The notes beneath the pieces were generated by a model, which worked only from the letters and a program-made list of their open reading frames with translations, made no database searches and was not told the DNA's origin. Positions 24,713 through 32,701 of a stretch of DNA of 35,669 nt are shown one piece after another. The translations under genes and the position numbers were made by a program. This DNA is from an uncultured Desulfobacterales bacterium (GTDB taxonomy: Bacteria > Desulfobacterota > Desulfobacteria > Desulfobacterales > G020354645): positions 1 to 35,669 of the forward strand of contig CAMYNZ010000002.1 of NCBI GenBank assembly GCA_947259865.1, read 5' to 3'. Every line of letters begins with the position of its first letter. Within the stretch, counting starts at the first letter, position 1.

Positions 24713-24937
24713 AGGGATGAATTTCTCATGGTATTACTTCAAAGAGTTATCATTGCGGGCAAAACTGTCAACTTCGGTGCGTGGGAAGGGTGAGGGTAAG
24801 CGATTTAAGAGAACCTTAACTTTCGGAAGTGTCAATGTGCGAGAATCCTTCAGGTCGATTATATCCAAGACTGTCCTCAGGGCTTATACGTTTCGACAGC
24901 CTCGCGGACATTGATTTTTGAATGCCGGCTTAAATAA

Positions 24938-25252
24938 TAGAAGCTGTCTCAAAAATAGCAGATTACGTTCAACGGCCCCGCTGAAGCGGGATTACCTATC
25001 TAATCTAAACAGATTAATGAAAGCATCAAGGCGTCCCGTGGTTTGAAAGCGGAGCGTACACCTCGTGGCTGGAAGCCACTCCCACCATTATTGAAACATC
25101 ATGGCGTTTAATAAACCCCATCCATATGAACAGTAGGAGCGGCATCTTGCCGCGATTAATCATCATTACAAGCCGCGGGAGAACACAGCCATTAGACGCG
25201 GGCCCGCCAAAGTACGGTGGCGGATAAAATGCATTTTTGAGATAGCTTCTAG
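24938..25252 (+). repeat. MITE-like element, copy 2 (315 bp, with insertion)
   Basis: The left end TAGAAGCTGTCTCAAAAAT and right end (inward reading CTAGAAGCTATCTCAAAAAT) match copy 1, as do the CCCGC/GCGGG hairpin (about 24981-24995), the GTCCCGTGGTTTGAAAGCGG block and the terminal GGCGGATAAAATGCATTTTTGAGATAGC. About 150 bases not found in copy 1 lie between, including a pair of REP-like palindromes (25061-25160). The right end runs into the rubrerythrin stop codon. The 225 bases between this element and the selenoprotein start hold no gene; they include two minus-strand TTGACA hexamers (24766-24771 and 24830-24835) without good -10 boxes. Confidence 0.8.
25061..25160. repeat. REPIN-like pair of inverted palindromes inside MITE copy 2
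   Basis: At 25065-25079 GTGGCT-GGA-AGCCAC is a 6-bp hairpin flanked by CTCCCAC, and at 25139-25153 GCGGCA-TCT-TGCCGC is a 6-bp hairpin preceded by GTAGGAGC (25133). Read on opposite strands, both follow the REP head pattern GTRGGAGYGGC. They are 50 to 60 bases apart in inverted orientation, as in REPINs. Confidence 0.6.
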
Positions 25253-25824
25253 TAGTTTTCAGCGTAAAGCTCAAAGTGTGCCCGGGGATGAGCACAGGTG
25301 GGGCAGGTTTCAGGCGCCTCGGACCCCTCTATTACCAGGCCGCAATTGCGGCATTTCCACAGAACCTTCCCGGGCTGTTTGAATACGGTTGCTCCCTGAA
25401 CAGCCTCGATTAATTTATTGTAGCGTCTTTCGTGCCACTTTTCCACCGCAGCCACCTCGGCAAAGACCCGCGCTGCATCCTCTAATCCTTCCTGCCTGGC
25501 CACTTCCTCAAAACCGGTGTAAAGAGTAGTCCATTCAAGTTTTTCGCCGGCCGCCGCTGCCTGCAGCTGCACAAGGGTGTCACCCACCACGCCGGCCGGG
25601 TAACCGGCGGTGATGGTGGCTTCACCCCCCTGGAGTTGTCTGAAAAAAAGTTTGGCATGTTCCAATTCGTTTTCTGCGGTTTCCAGGAAGATACCGCTGA
25701 TCTGCTCAAAACCCTCTTTTTTGGCAATTTTTCCCGCCATGGTGTAGCGGTTTCGGGCCTGGGATTCGCCCGCAAAGGCGGCCAGCAGGTTTTTCTCAGT
25801 TTGAGATCCGTTTAATTTGGCCAT
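25249..25824 (-). CDS. rubrerythrin
   Basis: A 191-residue rubrerythrin. The N-terminal four-helix diiron domain shows the Glu ligands in AFAGESQARNRY, ETAENELEHAKLFF, and the second pair in EVARQEGLEDAARVFAEVAAVEKWHERRY. The C-terminal rubredoxin-like domain has CRNCG and CPTCAHPRAHFEL for one mononuclear iron. It reduces hydrogen peroxide with NADH-derived electrons in anaerobes. AGGAGG precedes the ATG and a near-consensus promoter lies at 25918-25947. The stop codon TAG is formed where the Tyr codon meets the end of MITE copy 2 (CTAGAAGC..), so the insertion sits exactly at the gene end. Confidence 0.95.
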   Translation of the reverse strand: MAKLNGSQTEKNLLAAFAGESQARNRYTMAGKIAKKEGFEQISGIFLETAENELEHAKLFFRQLQGGEATITAGYPAGVVGDTLVQLQAAAAGEKLEWTTLYTGFEEVARQEGLEDAARVFAEVAAVEKWHERRYNKLIEAVQGATVFKQPGKVLWKCRNCGLVIEGSEAPETCPTCAHPRAHFELYAENY

Positions 25825-25917
25825 GGTTTTCCTCCTTCTGTGTTGAAAATTCCGGTTACCAACAAGATACCCTTGTTTATGCTTTTTTTAGGAGCCGACG
25901 GTGGTTCAAGGGTGGGC

Positions 25918-25947
25918 ATAATACTCGCATCGGCCGGGTGCTGTCAA
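25918..25947 (-). promoter_or_regulatory. sigma-70 promoter for rubrerythrin
   Basis: On the minus strand TTGACA (25942-25947) and TATTAT (25918-25923) are separated by 18 bases; both hexamers match consensus at 11 of 12 positions. The leader would be about 90 bases. No obvious PerR or Fur box was noted. Confidence 0.65.
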
Positions 25948-26218
25948 GGAGGAAGATGTGAGAAAATCGAAGTTCATAAATAGGACTTTGACGTCTGTTG
26001 ATGGCTGAATAGCTGTTATCCGGATTTTTTTGAGTCTTGGGTTTGGGAGATCGGGAAGGTACGTCCAACGGATGATTTTGACCAAATGTATTGTCAGCCC
26101 CTTTATGAAAAACATTTCACATTGTTGTTACATCTGCGTCACAGCTTGACCGGGAGGGTACCCGGCTATACCTTAAAATGGTTGCACATAATAAGCGAAC
26201 CCTGGCGGATACCGGATA

Positions 26219-26234
26219 TGGCACGGATCATGCA
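26219..26234 (+). promoter_or_regulatory. possible sigma-54 promoter
   Basis: TGGCACGGATCATGCA has the GG (26220-26221) and GC (26232-26233) elements exactly 10 bases apart, as in the -24/-12 sigma-54 consensus TGGCACG-N4-TTGCA, with one mismatch (ATGCA). It would drive the small Arg/Asp-rich gene starting at 26354. Apart from this, the rubrerythrin promoter and a small GGGTACCC palindrome (about 26155-26162), the 529-base gap 25825-26353 shows no convincing gene. Confidence 0.4.
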
Positions 26235-26353
26235 GTATTTTCAGGTGATGAGAACAGGTTTGCCGACAATTTTTATCCATTTGTAGTCTCCCACAGACGC
26301 GTGAAGTTGTTTCAGTAAATCTGCGGGATCAATCGTTGATTCAGGAGGCACAT

Positions 26354-26557
26354 ATGACCATTTCAATCTTGGATTCGATTATAGACTGCGGCGGTCGGAG
26401 AAAAGGGGATGACCGCCGGAAATCGTCTTCGACATATATTGTTGAAAACAGAAGAAATCCGGTTGCCCGCAGAAAAATCACTGACCGGCGCGATTGTCGA
26501 AAGATGGAAATCCGTCCTGAAAACGAGCGCAGAAAAGCTTTTATTGATCCTTTTTAA
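26354..26557 (+). CDS. small Arg/Asp-rich protein with RR repeats
   Basis: A 67-residue protein, hydrophilic and highly charged, with repeated RRK/DRR motifs: GGRRKGDDRRKSSS, ENRRNPVARRKITDRRD, NERRKAF. Proteins of this low-complexity kind are common in deltaproteobacteria and usually lack an assigned function. AGGAGG (26343-26348) lies 5 bases before the ATG, which is why this start is preferred to an in-frame TTG at 26336. A sigma-54-like site lies about 120 bases upstream. It converges with the next gene, leaving 14 bases between stops. Confidence 0.6.
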   Translation: MTISILDSIIDCGGRRKGDDRRKSSSTYIVENRRNPVARRKITDRRDCRKMEIRPENERRKAFIDPF

Positions 26558-26571
26558 TTTGTAACGATCGG

Positions 26572-27027
26572 TTAATTTGGTGTGCTGTCTTCTTTTGGCA
26601 GGTATTGACCGGCTGCTTCTATAATTTTATGCCCGAGGTTTTTATGAACCAGTATAGGTATGGGGAAATCCCTTCCGACCGTAAAACGAATCACGTTTCT
26701 TAAAAACTTTGTCTCTTTTGAAATTGCAATATCCGTCCAGCGGATAAATAATGGGGGATGGCCCACTCTAAAAATAAAAAAGATCGAGATGCCCAGGCCC
26801 TCACGGTTGGCAACAAAATTTACACAGCCGTTATAGCCCACGGAATATCGCAGCTTTGCGCTGCGAAATCGCCACTTTTCTCCTGACACAAAATCAATGC
26901 GCGGATACTTCTGAGCCAGATTATGCCAGCCACTCATGCGGGAAAGTAAAATACAGACCGCAATCCATATGATGGGAAATACGACATAAAAATGATCTTC
27001 AAAAAGTTCTTCAATCACGGCCTGCAT
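26572..27027 (-). CDS. hypothetical protein with one membrane segment
   Basis: A 151-residue protein with an N-terminal membrane segment (about residues 12-28, VVFPIIWIAVCILLS) and a soluble, beta-rich domain containing RFRSAKLRYSVGYNGCVNF, LGISIFFIFRVGHPPLFIRW and DIAISKETK. I do not recognise a family with certainty; the layout resembles other short membrane-anchored unknowns that occur beside secretion genes. No clear ribosome binding site precedes the ATG. It is the last gene of a minus-strand run, 59 bases after the C39-like peptidase gene. Confidence 0.55.
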   Translation of the reverse strand: MQAVIEELFEDHFYVVFPIIWIAVCILLSRMSGWHNLAQKYPRIDFVSGEKWRFRSAKLRYSVGYNGCVNFVANREGLGISIFFIFRVGHPPLFIRWTDIAISKETKFLRNVIRFTVGRDFPIPILVHKNLGHKIIEAAGQYLPKEDSTPN

Positions 27028-27086
27028 CCATTATTAGAAAATTGAGATACCAAAATTAAGGATTGTGCATTGTTTGTATTATAACG

Positions 27087-27956
27087 TTAATTCATAAAAG
27101 AATCAATCCTGGCGGGGGCATCCTTGCTTGTATGCGATGAAGTAAAACCGGGCGTTGCTTTTCGCAATATGAGTGCGCGATATCTCCAAACCCGCTTGAA
27201 CTCTTTGTGTGAAAGTTCTCTGAAACCTATTGAAGGATCCCCCAGCGTTAAGGTTTTTTCGTCGACGGCCAGAACGGTGACATAGTGATCCACCAAAAAG
27301 GAATACTTGACCACAGCGATAACCGGTTCCAGCCCACGCAGCTCAGATATCGAGTCGAACTCACCGTATCTGCATAAAAGTCCTTCTTTGGCATAGTGTT
27401 TTTGAATCGCCAGACAAAGTGAGTCCGGCGGTGTTCCGGCGATCGGATTGGTATGTGCAAGCACGGCAAGCTTGCCTTCCTCAGCTGCAAGCCCGAGTCG
27501 CCTCAAGGCTGTAACGGCTGCCGCCGGGCCGCAGTTGTATCCGTTGCTCTGCAGGCAAACGTTTTTCTGATCGAATCTGGTTTTCAGACCCAGAAGATGT
27601 TCTCTGATAATACCAGGCAGGAGAAAAGGCAGGACTGAAAAATATACGATAATGCATGTTAAAAAAATATAGACCAGAATTTTTAATCTATAAGTCCCAC
27701 CCCGTGAAAGCGGTGTGGTTAACAACATCGCCGTGATAATGGCAATGGCAGCAAACTCGCTACGGCCGGACATTAACCAGGAAACCGGAGCAAAAAATTC
27801 AAGTCCCGGAATATATCGGGCTATTCCGATAACTGCCAGAAAAAAGAAAGGGATTACGAATCCCAATATCCAATACGGCTTGTTTGCAAACCATCGGCCG
27901 ATTCCAATACCGGCCAAAGCCAGCAACAAAACAATGAATGTTTCAATCCATGCCAT
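27087..27956 (-). CDS. membrane-anchored C39-like cysteine peptidase
   Basis: A 289-residue protein with four hydrophobic segments in the first 115 residues and a C-terminal C39-like (papain-fold) domain. The active site is intact: Gln136 and Cys142 in QSNGYNCGPAAAVTALRRLGL, His224 in FLVDHYVTVLAVD, and Asp240 in LGDPSIGFRELS. C39 peptidases trim leader peptides, typically double-glycine leaders, at the membrane, often fused to an ABC exporter; here the membrane part is not an ABC transporter. The ATG at 27956 was chosen over a TTG two codons earlier. It lies 219 bases after a pilin-like gene and could process that protein or another small exported peptide. Confidence 0.78.
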   Translation of the reverse strand: MAWIETFIVLLLALAGIGIGRWFANKPYWILGFVIPFFFLAVIGIARYIPGLEFFAPVSWLMSGRSEFAAIAIITAMLLTTPLSRGGTYRLKILVYIFLTCIIVYFSVLPFLLPGIIREHLLGLKTRFDQKNVCLQSNGYNCGPAAAVTALRRLGLAAEEGKLAVLAHTNPIAGTPPDSLCLAIQKHYAKEGLLCRYGEFDSISELRGLEPVIAVVKYSFLVDHYVTVLAVDEKTLTLGDPSIGFRELSHKEFKRVWRYRALILRKATPGFTSSHTSKDAPARIDSFMN

Positions 27957-28175
27957 ATGCAAAATAGATGTGTTTAAATTGTTCTAAGCCTAAACAGCAG
28001 CGAGTTATACCCTGCTTTTCCTCCGACTGGATCGCTGCCTGTCACCACATTCATAGAGTGTTATGATTTTTGAATCACAAGCTATTTGAAGTAATTACTT
28101 TACAAAGGCTAAATTATCGCTCTTTTTAAGATAACTAGAAAAGAGGGCGCATTAATTGAGTTGGCCGGAGACCAA

Positions 28176-28622
28176 TCATTTACGGTGCCACTCACCCGCA
28201 GCCCCACCCATATTTACTTCGAATATAATACCTTTCCCGCATCTATTTTTATTCTCAATCACCGTAACTCTTATACTATCTTTAGGACCATCAATAATTA
28301 CGGTCGAATTTTTATCAATGGTTAAATCTTCAGACTTCATCAAATCTTGTACAGTCGGCATTTCATTTTTATCGGTCTCGGAAAAATAGCTTACAAGAGC
28401 AACCAAAGTGCTCTGGGCATCTGTTTCGACTTTCGCACACGGAGAAATTTCTGGAGGTCCTGTCACAGACCACACTATTTTGGGTAAAATCACGATAAAG
28501 GCTATCAATGATGCACAAAATATAGTGGAGATTATTATAATCCAATCCCCGAGTGGGAAGCCTTTCTTTTTGTTATTTTTCTCAGGATTTTTTATTATCT
28601 TATCAATATAGGGATTTGTCAT
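28176..28622 (-). CDS. pilin-like protein with degenerate prepilin signal
   Basis: A 148-residue protein: a short basic hydrophilic start, then KKKGFPLGDW, a hydrophobic segment (about residues 28-48), and a soluble tail. The tail follows the layout of deltaproteobacterial type IV pilins: TDAQSTLVALVSYFSET, MPTVQDLMKSEDL, STVIIDGPKDSIRVTV, then NRCGKGIIFEVNMG and a terminal tryptophan region. A Gly-Phe junction resembles a prepilin peptidase site, but position +5 is Asp, not Glu, and the helix has a Trp. The ATG at 28622 was chosen over a TTG 24 bases upstream. Neighbours are a signal peptidase I and a C39-like peptidase rather than a prepilin peptidase. The pilin-like call is an inference from pattern. 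Confidence 0.55.
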   Translation of the reverse strand: MTNPYIDKIIKNPEKNNKKKGFPLGDWIIIISTIFCASLIAFIVILPKIVWSVTGPPEISPCAKVETDAQSTLVALVSYFSETDKNEMPTVQDLMKSEDLTIDKNSTVIIDGPKDSIRVTVIENKNRCGKGIIFEVNMGGAAGEWHRK

Positions 28623-28693
28623 ATTCTTATTCTTATCAGTTTCCAATTTAAGGGACGTATATTAGTTTAACGGATGATCTAATACCATCCATG

Positions 28694-29194
28694 CTACTTT
28701 TTCAGTACTTCCACCATTTCTATTTCTTTCAAAAGCCAGGTGTCTTCGATTTTCTTGAGTTTACATCTCAACTCGTGGATACCGTCGCTGTATTCTCCGT
28801 TTTTGCGTTTGCCGGTCATGTGGGCAGTTAAATTGACATCGGCACGGTCTTTTTCCGGAAAATCGAGGACAAAAAAATGGAATTTCAGAGATATTTTCGA
28901 ATACAGCGAGCGTGTAGCCATGACGAGTATTGGCAGATCCTGAAATGAAATTTCTTTTGAAAATGAGTAAGCGGGTGCATGTATGGCGCAGATATCCGTA
29001 AACAAATCCCGTATTCTGTTGGCCTTTGCGGCAGAAGTGAGTGTTATCTCGCCGGGTGTTTTTTTCATTTTGTAGGCCAGGAATTTAAATTGTTTTTTTA
29101 CTTTTGCCTCTTCACTATGCGTAAAAATAATAAATGCAGCAATCGCAGTTACCAGAATTGTTCCGGCAATAATAATATATTTTGATTTTACCAT
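28694..29194 (-). CDS. hypothetical membrane-anchored protein
   Basis: A 166-residue protein with an N-terminal membrane anchor (about residues 5-25, YIIIAGTILVTAIAAFIIF), followed by a soluble alpha-beta domain: AKANRIRDLFTDICAIHAP, SLKFHFFVLDFPEKDRADVNLTAHMTGK and DTWLLKEIEMVEVLKK. The end resembles the last strand of SnoaL/NTF2-like folds, but this is weak. Its start overlaps the signal peptidase I stop by seven bases (TTATGGTAA), so the two are translationally coupled, and 71 bases separate it from the pilin-like start. It probably acts outside the inner membrane. Confidence 0.6.
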   Translation of the reverse strand: MVKSKYIIIAGTILVTAIAAFIIFTHSEEAKVKKQFKFLAYKMKKTPGEITLTSAAKANRIRDLFTDICAIHAPAYSFSKEISFQDLPILVMATRSLYSKISLKFHFFVLDFPEKDRADVNLTAHMTGKRKNGEYSDGIHELRCKLKKIEDTWLLKEIEMVEVLKK

Positions 29195-29682
29195 AATGGT
29201 TCTCCAATTATTCGGTTGACGGGCGTTTGTCCAAACTGGTGAATATGTATGGGCACACTGCGGTTATCCCCCACCACATACACATGATTTTTAGCGACCT
29301 TACGTGGCGGAAGATTCCAATCCGATGGGTAGCGAAGGTAGGTTTCATCGGTTTTTTTTCCGTTAATAAACAGTTTCCCGCTGTGAAATTCCACAGTATC
29401 GCCTTCCAGAGCAACCACGCGTTTTAAAAGCATGACCGATTGCCCGGCCAAACGGATGACGACCACATCGTGCCTTTCAGGTTCGGAGAAAATATATTGC
29501 GGCCGCAAACAAAAATTAAACTCTCCGTTCATGTAAGTGGGCATCATGCTGTGCCCTTTTATGCGAAAAGGTACGCAGATAAAGTTGAAAAACAAAAACG
29601 CTAACACAATAACAAGAGATACCCGTACGAGGTATTTGGGGGTCACTTTGGGGAAAAGAAATTTTTTGGATGTTGTTTTCAA
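29188..29682 (-). CDS. signal peptidase I
   Basis: A 164-residue type I signal peptidase. One N-terminal membrane segment (about residues 18-37) precedes the catalytic Ser45 in GHSMMPTY; the general-base Lys87 lies in LLKRVVALEGD and the late box is GDNRS. Like TraF-type enzymes, the segment after GDNR (SVPIHIHQFG) differs from the usual GDNRDNSxDSR. The start is TTG with AAGGA 8 bases upstream. It is the first gene of the minus-strand unit signal peptidase, hypothetical, pilin-like, C39-like peptidase. LepB-type housekeeping signal peptidases are normally longer; this compact form with dedicated neighbours suggests a specific substrate. Confidence 0.88.
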   Translation of the reverse strand: MKTTSKKFLFPKVTPKYLVRVSLVIVLAFLFFNFICVPFRIKGHSMMPTYMNGEFNFCLRPQYIFSEPERHDVVVIRLAGQSVMLLKRVVALEGDTVEFHSGKLFINGKKTDETYLRYPSDWNLPPRKVAKNHVYVVGDNRSVPIHIHQFGQTPVNRIIGEPLW

Positions 29683-29719
29683 GGATATTTTCCTTACTAT
29701 TTTAGAATCAATCCAGCGG

Positions 29720-31158
29720 TTACACGCCCGGGCTTACCGGTGCTAACGATCCGGAACTCAATTTCCGCTGCTCAAGGCGCTTGCGAAAGCGCAGATGACG
29801 TCGCCGGGTGCGCTCCACCAGCGGGCGCCATAAACGGTGAGTGAGGCGGTGTTGAATGAGCAGCGACCAGAGATAATTGGAGCGCTTGTAAAGAATGCTC
29901 ATGGCCAGGTACGGCAGAATATCTCCGATCTTTTCCGGACAGCGTCGTAAAATTGACCGCATGGAGAATAACTTTTGATAACACCACTCATAGCCGGATT
30001 GTAATTCTTCCGGTGACATATAGCGCGGCTGAAAAACAACATGGGACGTGTCATATCGGTTCCAATCTCGGTGCAGGATTCTGTGCTCTTTTTCGAGCTG
30101 CCGGAATAAGGGTGTACCGGGATAGGGTGTCAGAATGTGAAATGTTGCGCAGGCCAGCCGGTTGTCCTCTATCCATTTAACGGTTTTTTCAAAAACATCC
30201 GGCGTATCATGGTCGAAACCGAAAACAAAACTGGCGTTGACCTGAATACCCTGAGAATGGAATATCTCCACCCGCCGGGCGTAATCCTCCGGCCGGGGGG
30301 TTTTTTTTCTTGCATCGGTCAGATTATCCTCTATGAGGGATTCCAGACCGACAAAAACCCCCGTACAACCGGAGAGTGCCATCTCGCGAACCAGGGGGGG
30401 ATCATCGGTCACATCGATGGTCACAGCTGCACTCCAGATTTTGTCTACATTACGTAGTTCGCCACAAAGTCTTCGGAGATATTCTTTATTGGAGCCCAGG
30501 TTGTTGTCGGTAAACACGCCGTAGGGTTCATCGCTTTGTTTAAACTCCGCTGCAATTTGTTCGGGGTCCCGCATCTGGTATGGCATTTTTAAACCTCTGG
30601 TCGACATGTAGCAGAACCCGCACCGATTGTGACATCCGCGGGTGGCAATCAGGCTCAGGGTTGTCAGGAAAGATTCACGCGGCAGTACCTCTCGTCGCGG
30701 CGGCGGTTCCTGGTGGTACGGCTGGCTGAACTCTCCAACGTAGCGTTTTCCATGACAATGGCATCCGCGTGGGGTGCAACCTCCTCCGGACAACTCATCA
30801 CGTGCAAGCCCCCCATCACGACCTTGGCGCCCCGGTTCCGGTACCAGCGCGCAAGTTCATAAGCCCGTTTGGCAAAGGTCAGATGAACCGTAATGCCGAC
30901 CACCGAGGGAAAGGGGTCCGCCGGCGGGTGCCCTTGAAGAAGGTTCTCATCCCAGCAGTAAATCACCCAGTTCGAGGGGGTTGCCGCCGCGATGGACGTC
31001 AGTGCCAGGCTAGGTGTCAATACGTGCTTTCCAAAGCTTGCCCGGGGATCTTTGGGGTAAAACGGATTGATCAGCAGGGCGTAATTTTTCTTGTGTGCGC
31101 AGGTTCGGCGTTCTTCGTCCAGTGGCGGTGCAATTTTCATTTTATCGGGAAACCACAT
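29720..31158 (-). pseudogene. B12-binding radical SAM protein, disrupted
   Basis: Two reading frames together give one B12-dependent radical SAM protein. The first (from ATG 31158, GGAGG 6 bases upstream) has the B12-binding domain: KNYALLINPFYPKDP, SLALTSIAAATP, VVGITVHLTF and the KVVMGGLHV block. The second has RGCHNRCGFCYMS (CxxxCxxC for the [4Fe-4S] cluster), VFVGLESLIEDNL and the C-terminal YPGTPLFRQLEKE region. They meet near 30735-30755, where ADAIVM in one frame faces GKRYVGEF in the other, and roughly 20-30 expected residues (the usual GExxxxWP region) are missing. A short frameshifting deletion is the simplest reading. The second half might still be translated from an internal start. 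Family members modify or methylate diverse substrates. Confidence 0.7.
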
Positions 31159-31231
31159 TTTTTACCTCCATCTAAGAAATATAAATTCAGCCTGGCCTGG
31201 AATTGTTTACACCAGCCGGTATGATATCGTC

Positions 31232-32650
31232 CTAAGCCGGATAGAAGTCTAATCCACATTCATCGCATTTCTCTTTTCCGGTTTTTAAATTAAATTTGCA
31301 GTAAGGACAGTAGTCCTTGAGGGCCTGCAACATTTGTCTGCGCATCTCTCTACGATCCCGGGTCTGGAGATACTTATCGGAGTGGGGTCGGTTGGTGGGA
31401 ATATCCAAAGGCGGCGGAACCTGCGCGGTTTTGGGGGTAACTTTGAAGAACCGCAGCTTCCAGTTCAGGATGATTCCCCCTATCAGAGTTGCAAATGCAA
31501 TCCCGATAAGTAAAGATCCCCATTCGAATACTCCCTGAGGACCGCGCGGATTCCAGAACGCAAAGACACCCAGCAAAACAACAACAAAGGCAGAGATTAA
31601 ACGATAGATCCATCCGATAGCCAGCAATCCGAATCCTGTTGAAACAGCTAACAGTAAGGGGGGATCGGTAAACAAATAGCCTTCTCCGCCAATACTGGAT
31701 AATGCGAAATGAAGTGCCAGGATTGCGCCCACGTATAACCTGGGTTGATGATTCTGCCAGCCCTTCAGATAAAAAACCATTGCGGCCAGCAAAGCAGTAA
31801 CCCAGAAGAGAGAAGGCATCGAGACTGCAAATATGATGGCCACAATGCAGCCTGCCCAGGTAAAGCCCTCCTCCTCGCTAATAAATGGCAAGATGATAAA
31901 TAGCGGCGCAACATTTGCCAGCGGAATGACGATATCCCATAATCTGATCCATGAAATGATGTGGTAGAGGTATAATCCGCCCCATATGAACCAGGCCGCA
32001 TTTGAGATCCGAAGGAGAATCACTTTGCCCTGGGGGTCGAGTGGGTCTTTGCTGGTGGCTCTGGGCCGAAACCACAAAACAAGAACCGCCAGCACGACGC
32101 CGTACCACGTAATCATTAAGTGGATGGTGGATTTATCCAGATTGGTGTAATCCAGCAGATAGGGTGTTCCGGCAATGCCAATGGCCGCGAGTACAGGAAT
32201 AATAAAGCCAATCACCGGAAGTTTGAGCCGAAATATCCACACCAACATCTTTAGCTTCACGATAAACAGCAACAGCCAGATAACGGTTGAAAAACCGCCA
32301 AGATATCCAAGTGTGGAAATGTGTTCTGTTTGAAAGGTGCAGTCGAAGAGATAAATAATATTCAGCAAGGCCAGAATTATGGCCGGACGATATTGAGAGA
32401 TTTTTCGATAGAGTATAAAACTGCCGGCCAGCAGTGCTATCTGATAAGATTCAATCACAGCCGTCAGGATAATTTGTCCGTCAATCCAGTCAATTTTGTG
32501 CATGCCTCTGGATACCAGCAATACGCCGAATACAAAACAGAGGGCACTGATAAAGTAGAGCGGATTATACTTGACGAACCATATATACAATAGCTGATTA
32601 ATATAATTGTTGCTGCAGGTCATTTTATTTGATGGGTTGTTTTGATTCAT
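31232..32650 (-). CDS. polytopic membrane protein with C-terminal zinc ribbon
   Basis: A 472-residue protein with about ten to twelve hydrophobic segments and a cytoplasmic C-terminal tail ending in a four-cysteine zinc ribbon (YCPYCKFNLKTGKEKCDECG, two CxxC pairs 12 residues apart). I recognise no transporter signature. GAGGA lies 6 bases before the ATG. It is followed on the same strand by the broken radical SAM gene, 73 bases later. Its role is unknown; a combined membrane and zinc-ribbon layout is typical of uncharacterised envelope proteins. Confidence 0.7.
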   Translation of the reverse strand: MNQNNPSNKMTCSNNYINQLLYIWFVKYNPLYFISALCFVFGVLLVSRGMHKIDWIDGQIILTAVIESYQIALLAGSFILYRKISQYRPAIILALLNIIYLFDCTFQTEHISTLGYLGGFSTVIWLLLFIVKLKMLVWIFRLKLPVIGFIIPVLAAIGIAGTPYLLDYTNLDKSTIHLMITWYGVVLAVLVLWFRPRATSKDPLDPQGKVILLRISNAAWFIWGGLYLYHIISWIRLWDIVIPLANVAPLFIILPFISEEEGFTWAGCIVAIIFAVSMPSLFWVTALLAAMVFYLKGWQNHQPRLYVGAILALHFALSSIGGEGYLFTDPPLLLAVSTGFGLLAIGWIYRLISAFVVVLLGVFAFWNPRGPQGVFEWGSLLIGIAFATLIGGIILNWKLRFFKVTPKTAQVPPPLDIPTNRPHSDKYLQTRDRREMRRQMLQALKDYCPYCKFNLKTGKEKCDECGLDFYPA

Positions 32651-32701
32651 TTGAAATCCTCACTTAAAGAAAATGTTTTTAAGATGTCCGAAAAAAAACG
32701 G

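Noticed and set aside
26086..26286. 66-codon plus-strand frame after the rubrerythrin promoter
   Set aside because: No ribosome binding site and no recognisable domain; it spans the sigma-54-like site.
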